The notes below the pieces were generated by a model that did not search any database, was not told where the DNA came from, and saw nothing but the letters and a program-made list of their open reading frames with translations. Source: Intoshia linei (lineage: Eukaryota > Orthonectida > Rhopaluridae). From it: 40,030 nt of DNA. Made by a program: the position numbers and the translations under genes. The DNA lies in assembly GCA_001642005.1 (NCBI GenBank), contig LWCA01000215.1:1-40030 (forward strand), given 5' to 3'. Numbering within the stretch: position 1 is the first letter of the stretch; every line of letters begins with the position of its first letter. Positions 10,448 through 21,421 of this stretch are shown one piece after another.

Positions 10448-13400
10448 ATATAATGAAACTGAAAAGTATGAAGCAAACTTTTATCCCATTACCAACTCTA
10501 TTCACATACACGGTAAAACTGATAGTATTACAGTTTTGGTAGATAGACCTGTAGGAGGAACAAGTCCTCACAAAGGTCAAATTGATTTACTGGTAACAAA
10601 AATTTCTTTAAAATAATTTAACATTAAAACGGATTAATATAAAATAATTTATTTCTATAATTACATATTTTATTGTAAATTAATACAATTTTATAGATAC
10701 ATCGATCGTTAGCAAGTCATGATCAATTAGGAATTCCTGAAAAATTGGTTGATAATTCTAAAATACATAGTAAAGTCATTTTATTAGAATAACTAGGTTG
10801 AATGTTATGTACTTTGTACAAACAATAATAGCTCTGCCGAGGGTGCACTTTTTTAATTCTACCAATAAAATAAATTAAATAATAAAAACTAACTTAAAAA
10901 TGCTACTATTCACTATTATCAATCCTCTAAAAGAGTAATTCTCAAACTTTTTTCACCATGGACCGGTATTTTAGATTACCTTTTAATTTGAGTGAATTAT
11001 TCCCAGTTAATTTTATTTTGTTAACATTTGTGTAAAGATTTTTAAAAACAATTTTATGATCCCATTTTTTGAATTTATTAGGAAAAATAAGTTTATAATC
11101 TTAAAAATAAAGTAAAAATAGTAAATCCTAAAAATTTTCATAAATAGCATAAATTCCAGAAAAAATAAAATTGTAAATACCGGTATTTTATTTTTTAATT
11201 TCATAATTTATATTCAATATCTGCTTTCACTTAGTAAAAAATATTTTGTATGAATAATTAACGAACTCTGCTCTTTAAAAATATATTTAGGGTGAATTTT
11301 AGTAAAATTTTACAACATACAAATACATACAAAATGATAATAACAAAGTTATACTTTAAGTGATTCTAAATTTTTCGAAATGATAAATTGCGTAACAATG
11401 ATTAAAAAATCGAAGCAATCAATGTATGAGATTTCCACCCATATTTCTGTATTTAAAATGTGTACACTTTACATGTTCAATGCACAGTTTTTTTGAAATT
11501 GTAGGATGAATATTTACATTTTCAATTTTTATTATAATCGAAATATTTGAAAAATATTGGTTGATAATATATTAAAAACTATTTTTCATGGGGAATGCGT
11601 AGATATCTCGGGTTGAATTTTTATATTAATATCAACTGGAATAAGCTCTATCAGAATAATTTTTTTTTAATTTTCGGACCGTTAATTATTTTACATTTTT
11701 TGTTTTAATAAAATATTTCGGAAAAAAATATATGAATACTAAAATGCTTTTTTAACAGTGAAGGCGTCGCTTATTCAGATTGAAATTTTTTGTGTGTGTT
11801 AACATGATACAACTGTATCACCTGTAAATTTTTTAAATTTAAATTTATGATAATGTTTATGATTTTAAAATCGGTATCAGCGTATAAAATTTTTTAAATT
11901 CTCCAACTCGATTGATTTTCAAAAAGAGAGACAATTGGGGTTTTTGACCCGTAAGATGTGAGTTTGGGAGGTTGAAATTGATCTTATTATACGTCCCGAA
12001 AAAAACTGTAATTGAAATGTAGACTTTATAAAATTCTGAGACTGGTAGTTATTTCAATAAAGTCGAACACACACACACAGACAAAAATAGCGTAGCATAT
12101 TATATCAGTAAGGATTAATTTTTCACCGGAAATAATTAGATTGCTGTGGTTGAAATTTTGCATCTACATTAACTAGAATAAGCTGTATCAGCATAACTTT
12201 TTTTAATTGTAGGACCGTTAATTATTTAAAATTTTTTGTCAATAAAATAGTTTCAAAATAAAAAAAAATTAATACTAAAATGCTTTTTTGACCGTGAAGG
12301 CGTCACTGTCAGATTGAAATTTTTTGTGTGTATTCATTGGATATAACTGTATCAAGTGTACTTTTTTTTAAATCCAGGACTATTTAATTTAATTTTTTAA
12401 AAAAATGGTTATCTGGTGTTTTCATCGTAAAAATGAACTTTTTTCGGTTTGCGATTTACGATAATGTTTATGATAATAAAATATATCCCACAATTTATGT
12501 TGTTTAAAATTCTGGTGATTCTTTTCATTTTTAAAAAAAGGGTAATTTGTGGTTTTAGATGTAGTCATAGTTATATTTGTGGTCATGAAGATGTACAATT
12601 TTGAAATTGACATTTATCATAATATTGATGATTTTAAAATCTTTATCAAACTGTGTATTTTTTATAATTGTAAGACTCGTTTGAATTTAAATAAAAAGAA
12701 TAATTTAGGTTTTTGACACTTCAGGGCTCAATTTCTGAATATCAAATATATGCCATAAAATATCACCCGCGAAAACTGATATAGAAATATAAAATTTTTA
12801 AAATTCGACTCCTTTTACTTTCTTAAATAAATAATTACAAACCAACAACAAAATGAGTAATTTAAAGTTTTGATCGTAAAAATTTGTGTTTTTTAGGTTG
12901 AAAATTATAATACAGAATTTAAAAATTTATAGGTTGAAGCATTGTGTCGAATTTTAGTATTTTAAATGTTAATGTATTATTTTAGCCATCCATTCCATAA
13001 TGTTTGATAAAAGTATAAATGATATACCACTAATGAACCAAAACAAATTAAATGAACCAGTAACTCAATGTATGAACGGTATTCAAAATTTTGATACGTA
13101 TGAAAATTCGACCTCATATACCAATTATTCAATTACCAATGTAATCAAAATGTTATCATATCTAGAGTTTTTGTCTATGAGAAGCCATTTTTTAAAAGTT
13201 TTAATTGTGTACACATTTTGTAAATATTTTTGTTTTAATAATCCTATAAAATTTATAGTATAAATGATTCTATTAAGTAAACCCTTAGATAAATTATCAT
13301 AAGTAGGATTTAATTAAAATGGATTTTTAATTAGGGGTGATAAAATTTAATTATTCACATTAATTTTAAATGCAATAAAACTAATATATACACAAGCTAC

Positions 13401-13879
13401 GAGATAAACGTACTTTGTACATCAATACATCGAATTTTGTGAAAATCGACCAGTTGTAGCAACCATTTATTACGCTATATATGTGTCTAGTATAATATTA
13501 AATAATTTAGTCAAACCCTGAAAGCTTTAAAATTAACAAAAATGTGCATTTACTAACATTACAAATGTTACAAGAAAAAATTTTGATGAGATTTCAGTAT
13601 AATGACGGCAAAATTGAAAAACAAGAATCTCTATTTGAATGGATTTGTCCAGAGGTATCGTAAAAATTACAAATTTTATTTTAAACGTTATTTTTAGATT
13701 ATGTTTAAAGGTCTAAAGGTAAAAACCATGGAAAGTATGAGCTTGGATGCAGTAACAGTAAATTCTGATCAAATATACTCAGGTAATGTCTAAAACTAAT
13801 ACATTTTAAAATGTATATTTTAGAATACTGTGTTAAAATTAAACCTGGTGAAATAAAAACCTTACTAATTACATTATAA
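10448..13879 (+). CDS. MAN2B1: Lysosomal alpha-mannosidase (GH38), C-terminal part
   Basis: Exoglycosidase that trims alpha-mannose from N-glycans in lysosomes. Exons 10448-10592, 10697-10769, 12986-13140, 13511-13654, 13698-13782 and 13824-13879 join in one frame (about 218 residues to TAA). Matches to the C-terminal beta domains: YEANFYPITNSI, VLVDRPVGGTSPHKGQIDLL, IHRSLASHD, KNVHLLTLQ followed by MRFQYNDGK, LFEW then MFKGLKVKTMESMSLDA, and the end KIKPGEIKTLLITL, which parallels the family's LEPMEIRTFLAS-type end. The NVHLLTL and DRSQGG-type signatures fit the lysosomal rather than the Golgi enzyme. The catalytic domain is absent: nothing upstream encodes it. Introns are 104, 2216, 370, 43 and 41 bp; the 2.2-kb one is packed with repeats. 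AATAAA lies just after the stop. Confidence 0.85.
10791..12117 (+). repeat. Dispersed repeat element, copy in mannosidase intron (about 1.3 kb)
   Basis: Collinear with the copy at 3474-4521. The start block has GTACTTTGTACAAACA and GCTCTGCCGAGGG, then a hAT-end-like TTCTCAAACTTTTTTCACC near 10940, then units with GGGAATGCGTAGAT and GTGAAGGCGTCGCTTA, and an end with ACACACACACACAG and GCATATTATAT before AAGGAT. It lies wholly inside the intron 10770-12985. Confidence 0.65.
12118..12865 (+). repeat. Extra degenerate units of the same repeat family
   Basis: Continues the internal units of the preceding element: GTGAAGGCGTCACTG at about 12295, repeated phrases on AATGTTTATGATAAT-type sequence, and runs of T then A. 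Individual units are roughly 150-170 bp apart but very degenerate. No coding potential. Confidence 0.5.
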
Positions 13880-14070
13880 TTATTTAAAAGTAAATAAATA
13901 TAACTTTTGTTCATTATTTTTTATTTATAATTTAAGGTTAAATTTTAAAGTATTACGATTAGTTGCATCATTAATTTTTTTACATTTTTGTGTTTTTTTT
14001 AAATCTTTTTTTCTATAGTAAAATGTATAAATAAATTTATTGAAAAAAATTTTATTTTATTTAAAAAAAA

Positions 14071-14895
14071 TTACCTCATAATGAATGCAGTAAAAATTAA
14101 GGAAAAGATTGAAAAACATAATACTGTAACACATAGAATAATGGAAAACATGTTTGAGTCGAAAGCTAAATAAATTATAAACACATGAAAAAATTTAACT
14201 TACTTTTATCAAATTTTTTCTGATAATAACAAAATTGTATTTCAATATGTGTGGAGCCATCAACATTTATAATTTTATGGGAAGGTGGCAATCCTCCGTC
14301 AATTATAATGTGCATTGCTTTAAATGTGTATGTAATTTTTTCTTCGTTATGTGATAATCCATAAACTTTTTGACAATGAGATGCAAATTTTATTAAATAA
14401 AAAGGTTTATCGATAGGTAACGCAATATCGCCTCCATCAACGTCATTTCCACAACAAAAGTTTATCGAGGAAAAAGTTTCATTTCCTCTGAATGGTATTG
14501 GTTCTAAATTTAATTGAACGTGGTTAAATTTTGTAAACCTATATATTTCTTTTGATTTATTCTTTTCCATGTAAAACTACTGGCTGTTAATTTTGGTGGG
14601 CATTTATAATGTTGAAATACACAATAACTTCCTATTTTAAATCTACTTTACAAATTTCAAACAAGATTTCAAATTAACCTGATGGGAATGAAGTGGGCTT
14701 TAAATCTTTGTTGATTCGTTGGGTACAAAACCCATTGCTATATGTGTTTTCGTCAAAGTGGATTAAAGTTTCACTAGCTGTTGTAACGTTATTGTCACTT
14801 CCGTACACTACTCGACCTATAAAATTATCATTTTTATATTTTTTTAATGTACCGATATCCCAATAACCCTTCGGACATCCTTCTTTCGGTCGAAT
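14071..14895 (-). CDS. ApeC-domain protein with C-terminal transmembrane anchor (5' end missing)
   Basis: ApeC is the C-terminal domain of apextrin-like proteins; in amphioxus, family members have been reported to bind bacterial muramyl dipeptide. Minus-strand exons 14895-14679, 14631-14539, 14503-14204 and 14165-14071 join in phase (234 residues). Hallmarks in order: EGCPKGYWD, a central GFCTQR, FPSGSYCVFQHYKCPPKL, SSFTWKRINQKKYI, INFCCGNDVDGG, IALPIDKPFYLIK, SHCQKVYGL and the cysteine near the end. The last exon adds FDSNMFSIILCVTVLCFSIF and more hydrophobic residues, then MR and stop: a membrane anchor with a two-residue tail. Introns are 47, 35 and 38 bp. Upstream lie only repeats, so a signal peptide and any N-terminal domain are not seen. 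It is convergent with the mannosidase gene. Confidence 0.85.
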
Positions 14896-14899
14896 CTAT

Positions 14900-15420
14900 T
14901 TATTTTTTAATTATGTATATCTATGTTTTATTTTACAAAATTGAGTCTTTCATGGTTAAAAACCTAATTTTCCCTTTTTACAAAAATAAAATCAGCCCAA
15001 AATTTTAAAAAAAACATAAATTCTTGAACGTTTTAAAATCATTAACATTGAAGTAAATTACAATCTCAAAAGGTAAATTTTCAAGGTCATAACCCCAAAA
15101 ATACCCTTTCTTTTTAAAATGAAAAAAATCCCAAAATTTTATAAAAAATAAATTCTGGATAGTTTTTAAAATCATAAGCACAATCATAAATGCATTTTCA
15201 CGAGCAAAACCTCAGAGTATACTTTTTTTAAAATGAAAATGGTCCAAGAATTTTAAAAAAATTACAACTGATAAAGTTATATCCAGTTAACACACTCAAA
15301 AAAAAAAACAGAGAAGTCCTACCTAAGCCAAAGCTTATCTATATATCATCTATTATCTATAAAAATTTGATTATCTGAAATTTCTTTATCTAAAAAGAGA
15401 ATGTGTATAGTATAGTATAG
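14900..15420 (-). repeat. Dispersed repeat units, inverted copy
   Basis: Minus-strand version of the internal units: phrases such as AAAATTTTAAAAAAAACATAAA with repeated spacing near 15000 and 15125, and TATATCCAGTTAACACA near 15275, the complement of the TGTGTTAACTGGATA phrase in the plus-oriented copies. It ends near a TATAGTATAGTATAG run. Confidence 0.55.
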
Positions 15421-15422
15421 AG

Positions 15423-15460
15423 CAGTGATTCACAAATGGGGTTTGGTTCCACCAAGGAGC
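15423..15460 (+). repeat. Possible hAT-type terminal repeat, one end only
   Basis: CAGTGATTCACAAATGGGG resembles the common hAT terminus CAGTGGTTC(T/C)CAA. No matching inverted end was found in the next several hundred bases, so the element is truncated or chance. Confidence 0.35.
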
Positions 15461-15848
15461 ATACAGAGTCTGATAAGCCTGAGATTTAAAAAAAATTATT
15501 AAATTAAATGTTTTTTGTTTAATCTTTTGTTTTGGGTTTTGACAAATATACCAAATTATGAGACAAAAATCAACAATTTATGTTTCAAGTGTGTTTAAGT
15601 TATTTTACTATTAAATATCTATAAGAGTAATTCACTAAAGTAAACAGATATTAAAATATATTCGTAGGGTTTATTAAATAAAAAAGACACATGAAGGGAT
15701 TTAACACAAAAAAACGTGATATTCGTATACTGTTAGAGTGTTTCAATATATTTTTTGGAACCACTAGTACAGAGTATATAACAATGCCCATTGGACATTG
15801 TAAAAAATAAATTTTACAATAAAAAAAAATCCGATATTGGCAAAGCAA

Positions 15849-15953
15849 AAAAATATGGAACGCTTCACGAATTTGCGTGTCATCCTTGCGCAGGGGCCAT
15901 GCTAATCTTCTCTGTATAGTTCCAATTTTAGTATATGTATTCACGTGGAATAC
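15849..15953 (-). ncRNA. RNU6: U6 spliceosomal snRNA, copy 1
   Basis: Catalytic-core snRNA of the major spliceosome. On the minus strand the sequence carries the invariant core: ATACTAAAATTGGAAC, ACAGAGAAGATTAGCATGG (ACAGAGA box and U4-pairing region), CCCTGCGCAAGGATGACACG (AGC/internal stem-loop region) and CGTGAAGCGTTCC, ending in a T run that serves as the Pol III terminator. The 5' end forms a GTATTC/GAATAC stem with a CACGT loop, replacing the usual GTGC-start stem. Identical to copy 2 through the transcribed region. Confidence 0.97.
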
Positions 15954-15972
15954 AATGAACATACAATTACAA

Positions 15973-16045
15973 GTTTATATACAAATGATTTGAATTTGAT
16001 TGAACCAAATACATCAGCATAATTTATTCATTTATGTAAATTTCT
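15973..16045 (-). promoter_or_regulatory. U6 promoter: TATA box and PSE-like block, copy 1
   Basis: Reading upstream of the U6 start, a TATA box (complement of GTTTATATAC, 20-30 bp upstream) and a conserved block with GCATAATTTATTCATTTA (about 65-90 bp upstream) are shared with copy 2, while the sequence between differs more. Spacing fits a type 3 Pol III promoter (TATA plus proximal sequence element). Confidence 0.75.
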
Positions 16046-17684
16046 AAACTATTCTGTCATTTGTATTAAAATTAACAGCTTACATATTATAAAAATTTTA
16101 ATTAAACAACTACTTATAAATAGGGACATTAATTTCCAAAATATCCATTTATTTAACAAAAATTTGTGACTTTATCACCACAATTTACATAATTTTTCTT
16201 GTAAACAAATCCATAGAAACATTTAAAAATAAAAATAACTTTTAATTTTTATTCTGCGTTATTATTTTAAAAGTATTAACGTTAAACATACTTGACTTGT
16301 ATATAAAATGGAACCTAAAAAAATTAAAAGTCTTAAAATTTAAAAAAACCCAAATTCTAATACAGTTTTTCAAACCTGATGCAATATCACAAATTTAGTT
16401 CTCAGAAAATGAAATTTTCAGAATAACTACAATGTACTTTTAATAATTTTAATTTTCAAAAAATGAAATATAAAGTATAAATGTTAATCTTTCACAAATT
16501 TAAAAAACAGTGATAACCACATTACAGCTCATACATGCGAGATACATGTTATTGCAGTCCACCAATAATTTTGTCTACAAGCTTCCACTGTTATTCTTGC
16601 TGTGATAATCATAATTATCACAATCAAAAAATAATAATTATTTAACACTACATAAATAAGTATTGTATACCAGAGTAAAATTATAATTTGGCCAATCTAA
16701 ATAAAAGGTTTACATTGTAAATTAAATTAAATGATTAGAATTAAATTGCCAACACTAATGAGAATCTATTTACGATTAGACCAATATTTATTTTATAATA
16801 GCTAACTATTATATACTTTGTACACACAGTAGCTAGGTCCAGGAGGTCACCTTTTTTTATTTTACTGACCAACAAATTAAATTAACATCATAATTTATAT
16901 CATAAAAAATTCTCCATTTAAGGTTTGGCTTAAAAAATGTTAAAATACCGTCCCTTCTAATGTTTGGTAAAAAAATTGTCGGAAAATCTGCGATAGGTAA
17001 TATCAACTAAATTAAATAACACAAACTCTTGTGGATAGTTAATTATTTAAGTAAACAATCTAAAATTTAGACTTCTAATTTCATATTTATTTCTTATTAT
17101 TATATTTCTTTATTATTATTTATTAATTTCATAATCTAATTTACGCATAATACATTAAAGTACCGAAATCATACATTAGTGCAAAATTGACGTGTAGTGT
17201 GTTAACTACAATGCAATTCCATATTATATTACATGTAGCTTGTTTTAAATTTTAGAACAAATGTAATGTAATTAAAAATAATACTTACTTGGACATGCAA
17301 TACCTTTGACTATGAAAAGAAGCAAAAAATGTATTATATTTATATACATTTGGCAAAAAAGTATCTGTACTAATTTATATTAAAATGTTTACATATATGT
17401 GTTACTATGGTTAATAAATACATCACAATTTCATATTTTTTTAAGTTCATAAAACTGGTTTAATTTTTAAAATTAGGATAAATGGTGATTTGGACCTTGA
17501 AGGACTCTATTTTTGAAAATAAAATTTGCGATAAAAATTCCTCCTCAAACAACTAACTACGTCTTTGTGTTTGTTTACATTCTAAAACTCTTAGTTAATG
17601 AAATAAATTATAACACACAAAGTAAGAGTTTTGATAAGTTAAGTCTTAAAATTAACTTTGTAAAAAAATTCGTGATTGACATAC
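16046..17684. other. Non-coding spacer between the U6 genes
   Basis: No gene seen. It holds a hairpin at 16602-16621 (GTGATAAT/ATTATCAC), a degraded terminal block of the dispersed repeat at about 16798-16855 (TATACTTTGTACACACAGTA) and a fragment of the repeat's end around 17440-17630 (AATAAATTATAACACACAAA). The rest is plain A+T-rich sequence. Confidence 0.5.
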
Positions 17685-17688
17685 AAAA

Positions 17689-17793
17689 AAAAATATGGAA
17701 CGCTTCACGAATTTGCGTGTCATCCTTGCGCAGGGGCCATGCTAATCTTCTCTGTATAGTTCCAATTTTAGTATATGTATTCACGTGGAATAC
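17689..17793 (-). ncRNA. RNU6: U6 spliceosomal snRNA, copy 2
   Basis: Second U6 gene, same strand, 1.84 kb from copy 1, with the same transcribed sequence: GTATTC stem, ACAGAGA box, GCGCAAGGATGACACG and CGTGAAGCGTTCC, then nine Ts. Any protein frame read across it is spurious. Upstream A+T context outside the promoter blocks has diverged from copy 1, so the identity of the RNA reflects selection or gene conversion, not a very recent whole-unit duplication. Confidence 0.97.
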
Positions 17794-17812
17794 AATTAAC
17801 GTACAACTAAAA

Positions 17813-17885
17813 GTTTATATACAAATTAATTTGATTTTATTCAATCAGATACTTTTGCATAATTTATTCATTTATATAAATTTCA
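17813..17885 (-). promoter_or_regulatory. U6 promoter: TATA box and PSE-like block, copy 2
   Basis: Same two blocks at the same distances as in copy 1: complement of GTTTATATAC at 20-30 bp and GCATAATTTATTCATTTA at about 65-90 bp upstream of the RNA start. Confidence 0.75.
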
Positions 17886-18217
17886 AAAAAACAACACACA
17901 ATTTAGATAAAATGAACAATTGACAATTCATAAAATACACCAATTTACAATTAATTATAAATCAGCACTTAATTTTTAAAAATATTGATTACATTAATCA
18001 AATTATGAAATTTTATCACACAATTTTAAATATTAAATGATATCTTTAAATCCATAGAGATACAATAAATAATGAAAAATGAAACGAATCTTTTATACCA
18101 CGTTGTTATGAAAATATTTTATTTATACATAAACAAATTATCGTTGATTGCAAAAATAAATTTTATATTTTTTATAATTTAAATTTTGTTTAATACAAAT
18201 TGTACGAGCAAACTAGA

Positions 18218-20521
18218 ATGGGTTCAAAAAGTAAACATGGAAAATCTAGAATAATCAAAATTGTAAATATGGGACCAGGAGTAAACCGAGAACAAATATA
18301 CGCATTTTTTAGAAATATTGGTAGAATATCTGAATGTAAATTTTATCCAGAGAAAATTTCCGAAGAAAATAAAAATTCTAGCAAAGTAGCATTTGTAAAG
18401 TTCTCCGATTCTTATGATACTCGCGTATCACTGCACTTGAATGAAACTGTTATTGGTGACAGAGCTATACATGGTATATATTGTTTTTTATATACAGTGC
18501 TCCCGCCCAATGTCTCCATTGTTTGTAGTTTAATAAATGGAGGTATTGGGAGGAAAATAATATGAAAAGTTTATATCTAGTTCGAGTATTAGCTCAGGCG
18601 TTTATAAATGTATGGTTACTTGCACTTTATTTGAAATCAGTGATTTTGACGTTTAGGTTCTAGAGTTTGATAAATCATATATGGGTAGAAGATAATTTAA
18701 GGTTCTTGCTAACATTTAATGCGTCACACTTGAAGCCAGAAATGATTATGCAAAGATTGTACGATAATTTGAAATTAAACAGAATTTCATCAAAAGTATT
18801 AAGCCTGGTTAAAATGTTTGAATCACTACCCTGTATTGTTTATATGAAATAAGACACTGTAAAGATACACATCTCACTTACGGGCCGTGGTTGAGACTTT
18901 AGAGTGGTGTTGTTAGAGTAGATTAAGAAGCTTGCAGAGACATAACATGAACTGATTACGTTTATTGGTAATATAGAGAAATTTAGCAATATTTTAAAAT
19001 ATAGTTTTGGTCATTGGGTGAGAAAATAAACGAATATTTCGATCGATATTCATGGACAGATTGTAAATATCGTTTATATCGGGTTGATTATGTTTTAGTG
19101 AGGATGAGAGGGAACACTGTATTTAGTCTTGTTTTAAATTTATTTATTTTTCTCTTTTATAATGGTAGCTCATTGATATGCAATCAATCTTGGCACTTCA
19201 AATTTAGGTATCATTTTTATGCGATACAGAGGATGACAGTATCTGAGAATTTTGATTAAATTTTTTTAATTTACATAATTTTTTATTTTTAGTTACACCG
19301 TTTGATAACAATGAAATACCTTCTCAGACTGAAGCTCTCATTGCTGCAACGTCTTTTGAACAGGAAGAGGCTGAACTGGAGGATGATAATCTTACTAGTC
19401 GCGTATGTGTTTTTCTAAAATTTATTTTAAATTATCCTAGCTATTCAACACAGACAGTGGATTGAATGTTATTAGAACCACATTTGTTAAGCCTGTTGAT
19501 ACAAAAATACCAAAGTTTCCAGATTTACCCGAAAATACAGATCGATCAGAATTGGAACGTATTAGGAGAACTATATATGTGTCTAATCTAGACAAATCTG
19601 TGGTACCTGAGCAATTATTAGCATTTTTTTCTATTGTCGGAGAAGTCATGTATGTGCGAATGACTGACGTTATTACACCCGAAACTATTGGTGCGTATAT
19701 TGAATTTTCTTTACAGAAATCAGTAGTTGTCGCATTCACATATAATAATGTAAGGCATTTATGTTGTTAATCTAATATTTTATGAAACAGGCGATATTTC
19801 GTGGTAAACCTTTAAAAATTAGTCATTCCATATCAGCTATCGAAATTATTGATAACGATGAAAAAACAAGGAGTGTTGATAAAAAAATGAACGAAGCGTT
19901 AAAGCAGGTTATTTATTTAATTTTACGTTACTGGTGGCTAGAAAAATTGTAATTTTCATTATGACAGTTGATAATTTTTTGGTACGTCAAATATAAATAC
20001 ATCAAAGTGACATTCTATGATTAGTGATCATTGTAAAGATATAATCATCGTTGGTTACCTTAAGATTTGACATTTTCAATAAATTTTTTTAATTATTATT
20101 TTAGGTTCGTGCTGCAGAAGATTTGATTGCAGAAAAAGCTGCATCCATGACGTATCCACGTAGCCCCGTTCGTTATAAACGTTCCAGGTCCAGACATAGA
20201 TCCAGGTCTAAGCGTCATCGACGAAAACGTACTCGTAGTAGAAGTCGATCACCAAGACGACATCGTCGAAAACATAGAAGAAGTCGCAGCAGAAGTAGAG
20301 GAAGTGCATATAGGAGTAAACATCGTTCTCATAGATCTAAAAGATACAGTCGAGGCTCAGATAAAAAATCTGAAACTTCCTCAGAAAAATATATAGCTGT
20401 TAAAAAATCGTCTGAAGATACTCATGATAAAAATTCTTCCGATACTGATAAGTTTTTGCAAGTGAATAACCCAGAAAGCAATAATAAACCTGAATCACAG
20501 TGTGAACCTGTTACCAATTAA
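18218..20521 (+). CDS. SREK1: SREK1-like splicing regulator (two RRMs plus RS domain), complete
   Basis: Nuclear SR-related protein that modulates splice-site choice. Exons 18218-18473, 19293-19402, 19441-19749, 19791-19907 and 20105-20521 give 402 residues from ATG to TAA. RRM1 (about residues 10-85): RIIKIVNMGPGVNREQIYAF and SSKVAFVKFSDS. A linker with EQEEAELEDDN follows. RRM2: RRTIYVSNLDKSVVPEQLLA (RNP2), GEVMYVRM, GAYIEFS (a weak RNP1) and FRGKPLKISHS. Then the family's signature helix MNEALKQVRAAEDLIAEKAA, matching the human MKRVREAQSLISAAIE region, and an RS domain rich in SRSRSR dipeptides. Both RRM order and the helix separate it from ordinary SR proteins. Introns are 819, 38, 41 and 197 bp. 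Shorter than human SREK1, mostly in the RS tail. AATAAA lies shortly after the stop. Confidence 0.9.
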
Positions 20522-20968
20522 TTTATTTTTGGAAACATTAATACTTTGTAATAAATTTCATCTCATTTATAAACTATACTTTTTGTTAATTCATTTTTCT
20601 CCGTTATCTACTTTTGTTGGTTTAAATGAGATCACAGATTAATAAGTGCAACATTTCCTCTATTTTTATATTTTATTTAAACGCTTTCTCTCAACCGGTG
20701 GGATTTATTTTCAAATTGGTATTGTAATTTATTTATTACATTAGACAAGCGCTTAACCTTTTTTCAAGCGCGATTTTTATTACCAATTTTTAGGATTGGA
20801 CTGTTTCTACTTTATTTTTAATATACACACATTCTGTCTAATAAATTAAAAAATGGGATAACAATTGTTTTTAAAATTCTTTACGCAAATATTAACAAAC
20901 AAAAAATTCACTTTAAAGTAATGTAATATGATGGTTCCAGCTCCGAGCGATTTATTTTTTATTTACAT
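20522..20968. other. Intergenic, SREK1 3' flank
   Basis: Holds the SREK1 poly(A) signal (AATAAA near 20552) and, on the other strand, AATAAA copies just after the candidate peptide stop. No further gene or repeat seen. Confidence 0.5.
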
Positions 20969-21143
20969 TTAGCCATGGATGACAAAAATTACCCATACAG
21001 CCCAAGTTAAAACTAAAGAACCACCTAATATTACAAAATAAAAACATTAAATTATTACTAATAATAAAATCAAAGTTATTTCCACATCAAAATCAGATTT
21101 TACCTATACAAATTACTTTTAAATATAATTTTCTACGTGCCAT
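20969..21143 (-). CDS. Candidate 31-residue single-pass membrane peptide
   Basis: Two minus-strand exons, 21143-21104 and 21024-20969, joined across a GT-AG intron of 79 bp, give MARRKLYLK followed by a continuous hydrophobic segment (VICIGGSLVLTWAVWVIFVI) and HG-stop. The basic start and hydrophobic span fit a small single-pass membrane protein with its N-terminus in the cytosol. AATAAA motifs follow the stop. I do not recognise the family. It lies back to back with RNASEH2B, with 0.28 kb between. The short length means chance cannot be excluded, and further upstream exons are possible. Confidence 0.35.
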
Positions 21144-21421
21144 ATAAATTATTCACAGTAAAGTTACATTACATATTAAATTATGCGCCGCTTTAAATGC
21201 AGTAGTAAATCGTACCTTTATTTCACAAGTTTTGAAAAAATGTTATCTCTTTGGAAACAAAAATATTAATGAACTCTAAAAAACTGCTAATTTTGAAAGG
21301 TTAAAATATTTAGTATAAAATTATAGAAAATAGATGAAACATTGAGTGATTGTAACCTCAAAAAGGTTGAAATCCCACATTTTAATAGAGGTAGAATTCT
21401 AGTTTTATATTTACATTTTTC

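Noticed and set aside
13705-13914. Minus-strand 69-codon frame
   Set aside because: Antisense to the last two mannosidase exons, which have family support.
15651-15962. Minus-strand 103-codon open frame
   Set aside because: It overlaps U6 copy 1 and its terminator in the same orientation; no protein family.
16602-16621. Perfect 8-bp-stem hairpin GTGATAAT-cata-ATTATCAC
   Set aside because: Such A+T palindromes are expected by chance in this composition and nothing nearby gives it a role.
17513-17923. Plus-strand 136-codon open frame
   Set aside because: It runs across the U6 copy 2 gene and its promoter on the opposite strand; the 'protein' is the complement of an snRNA.
18667-19259. Open frames inside SREK1 intron 1
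   Set aside because: The exon joins at 18473 and 19293 are in phase and restore the protein; the frames have no family match. A nested RNA gene was considered but no structure was evident.
19437-19739. Minus-strand 100-codon open frame opposite SREK1 RRM2
   Set aside because: Antisense shadow of a conserved coding exon.
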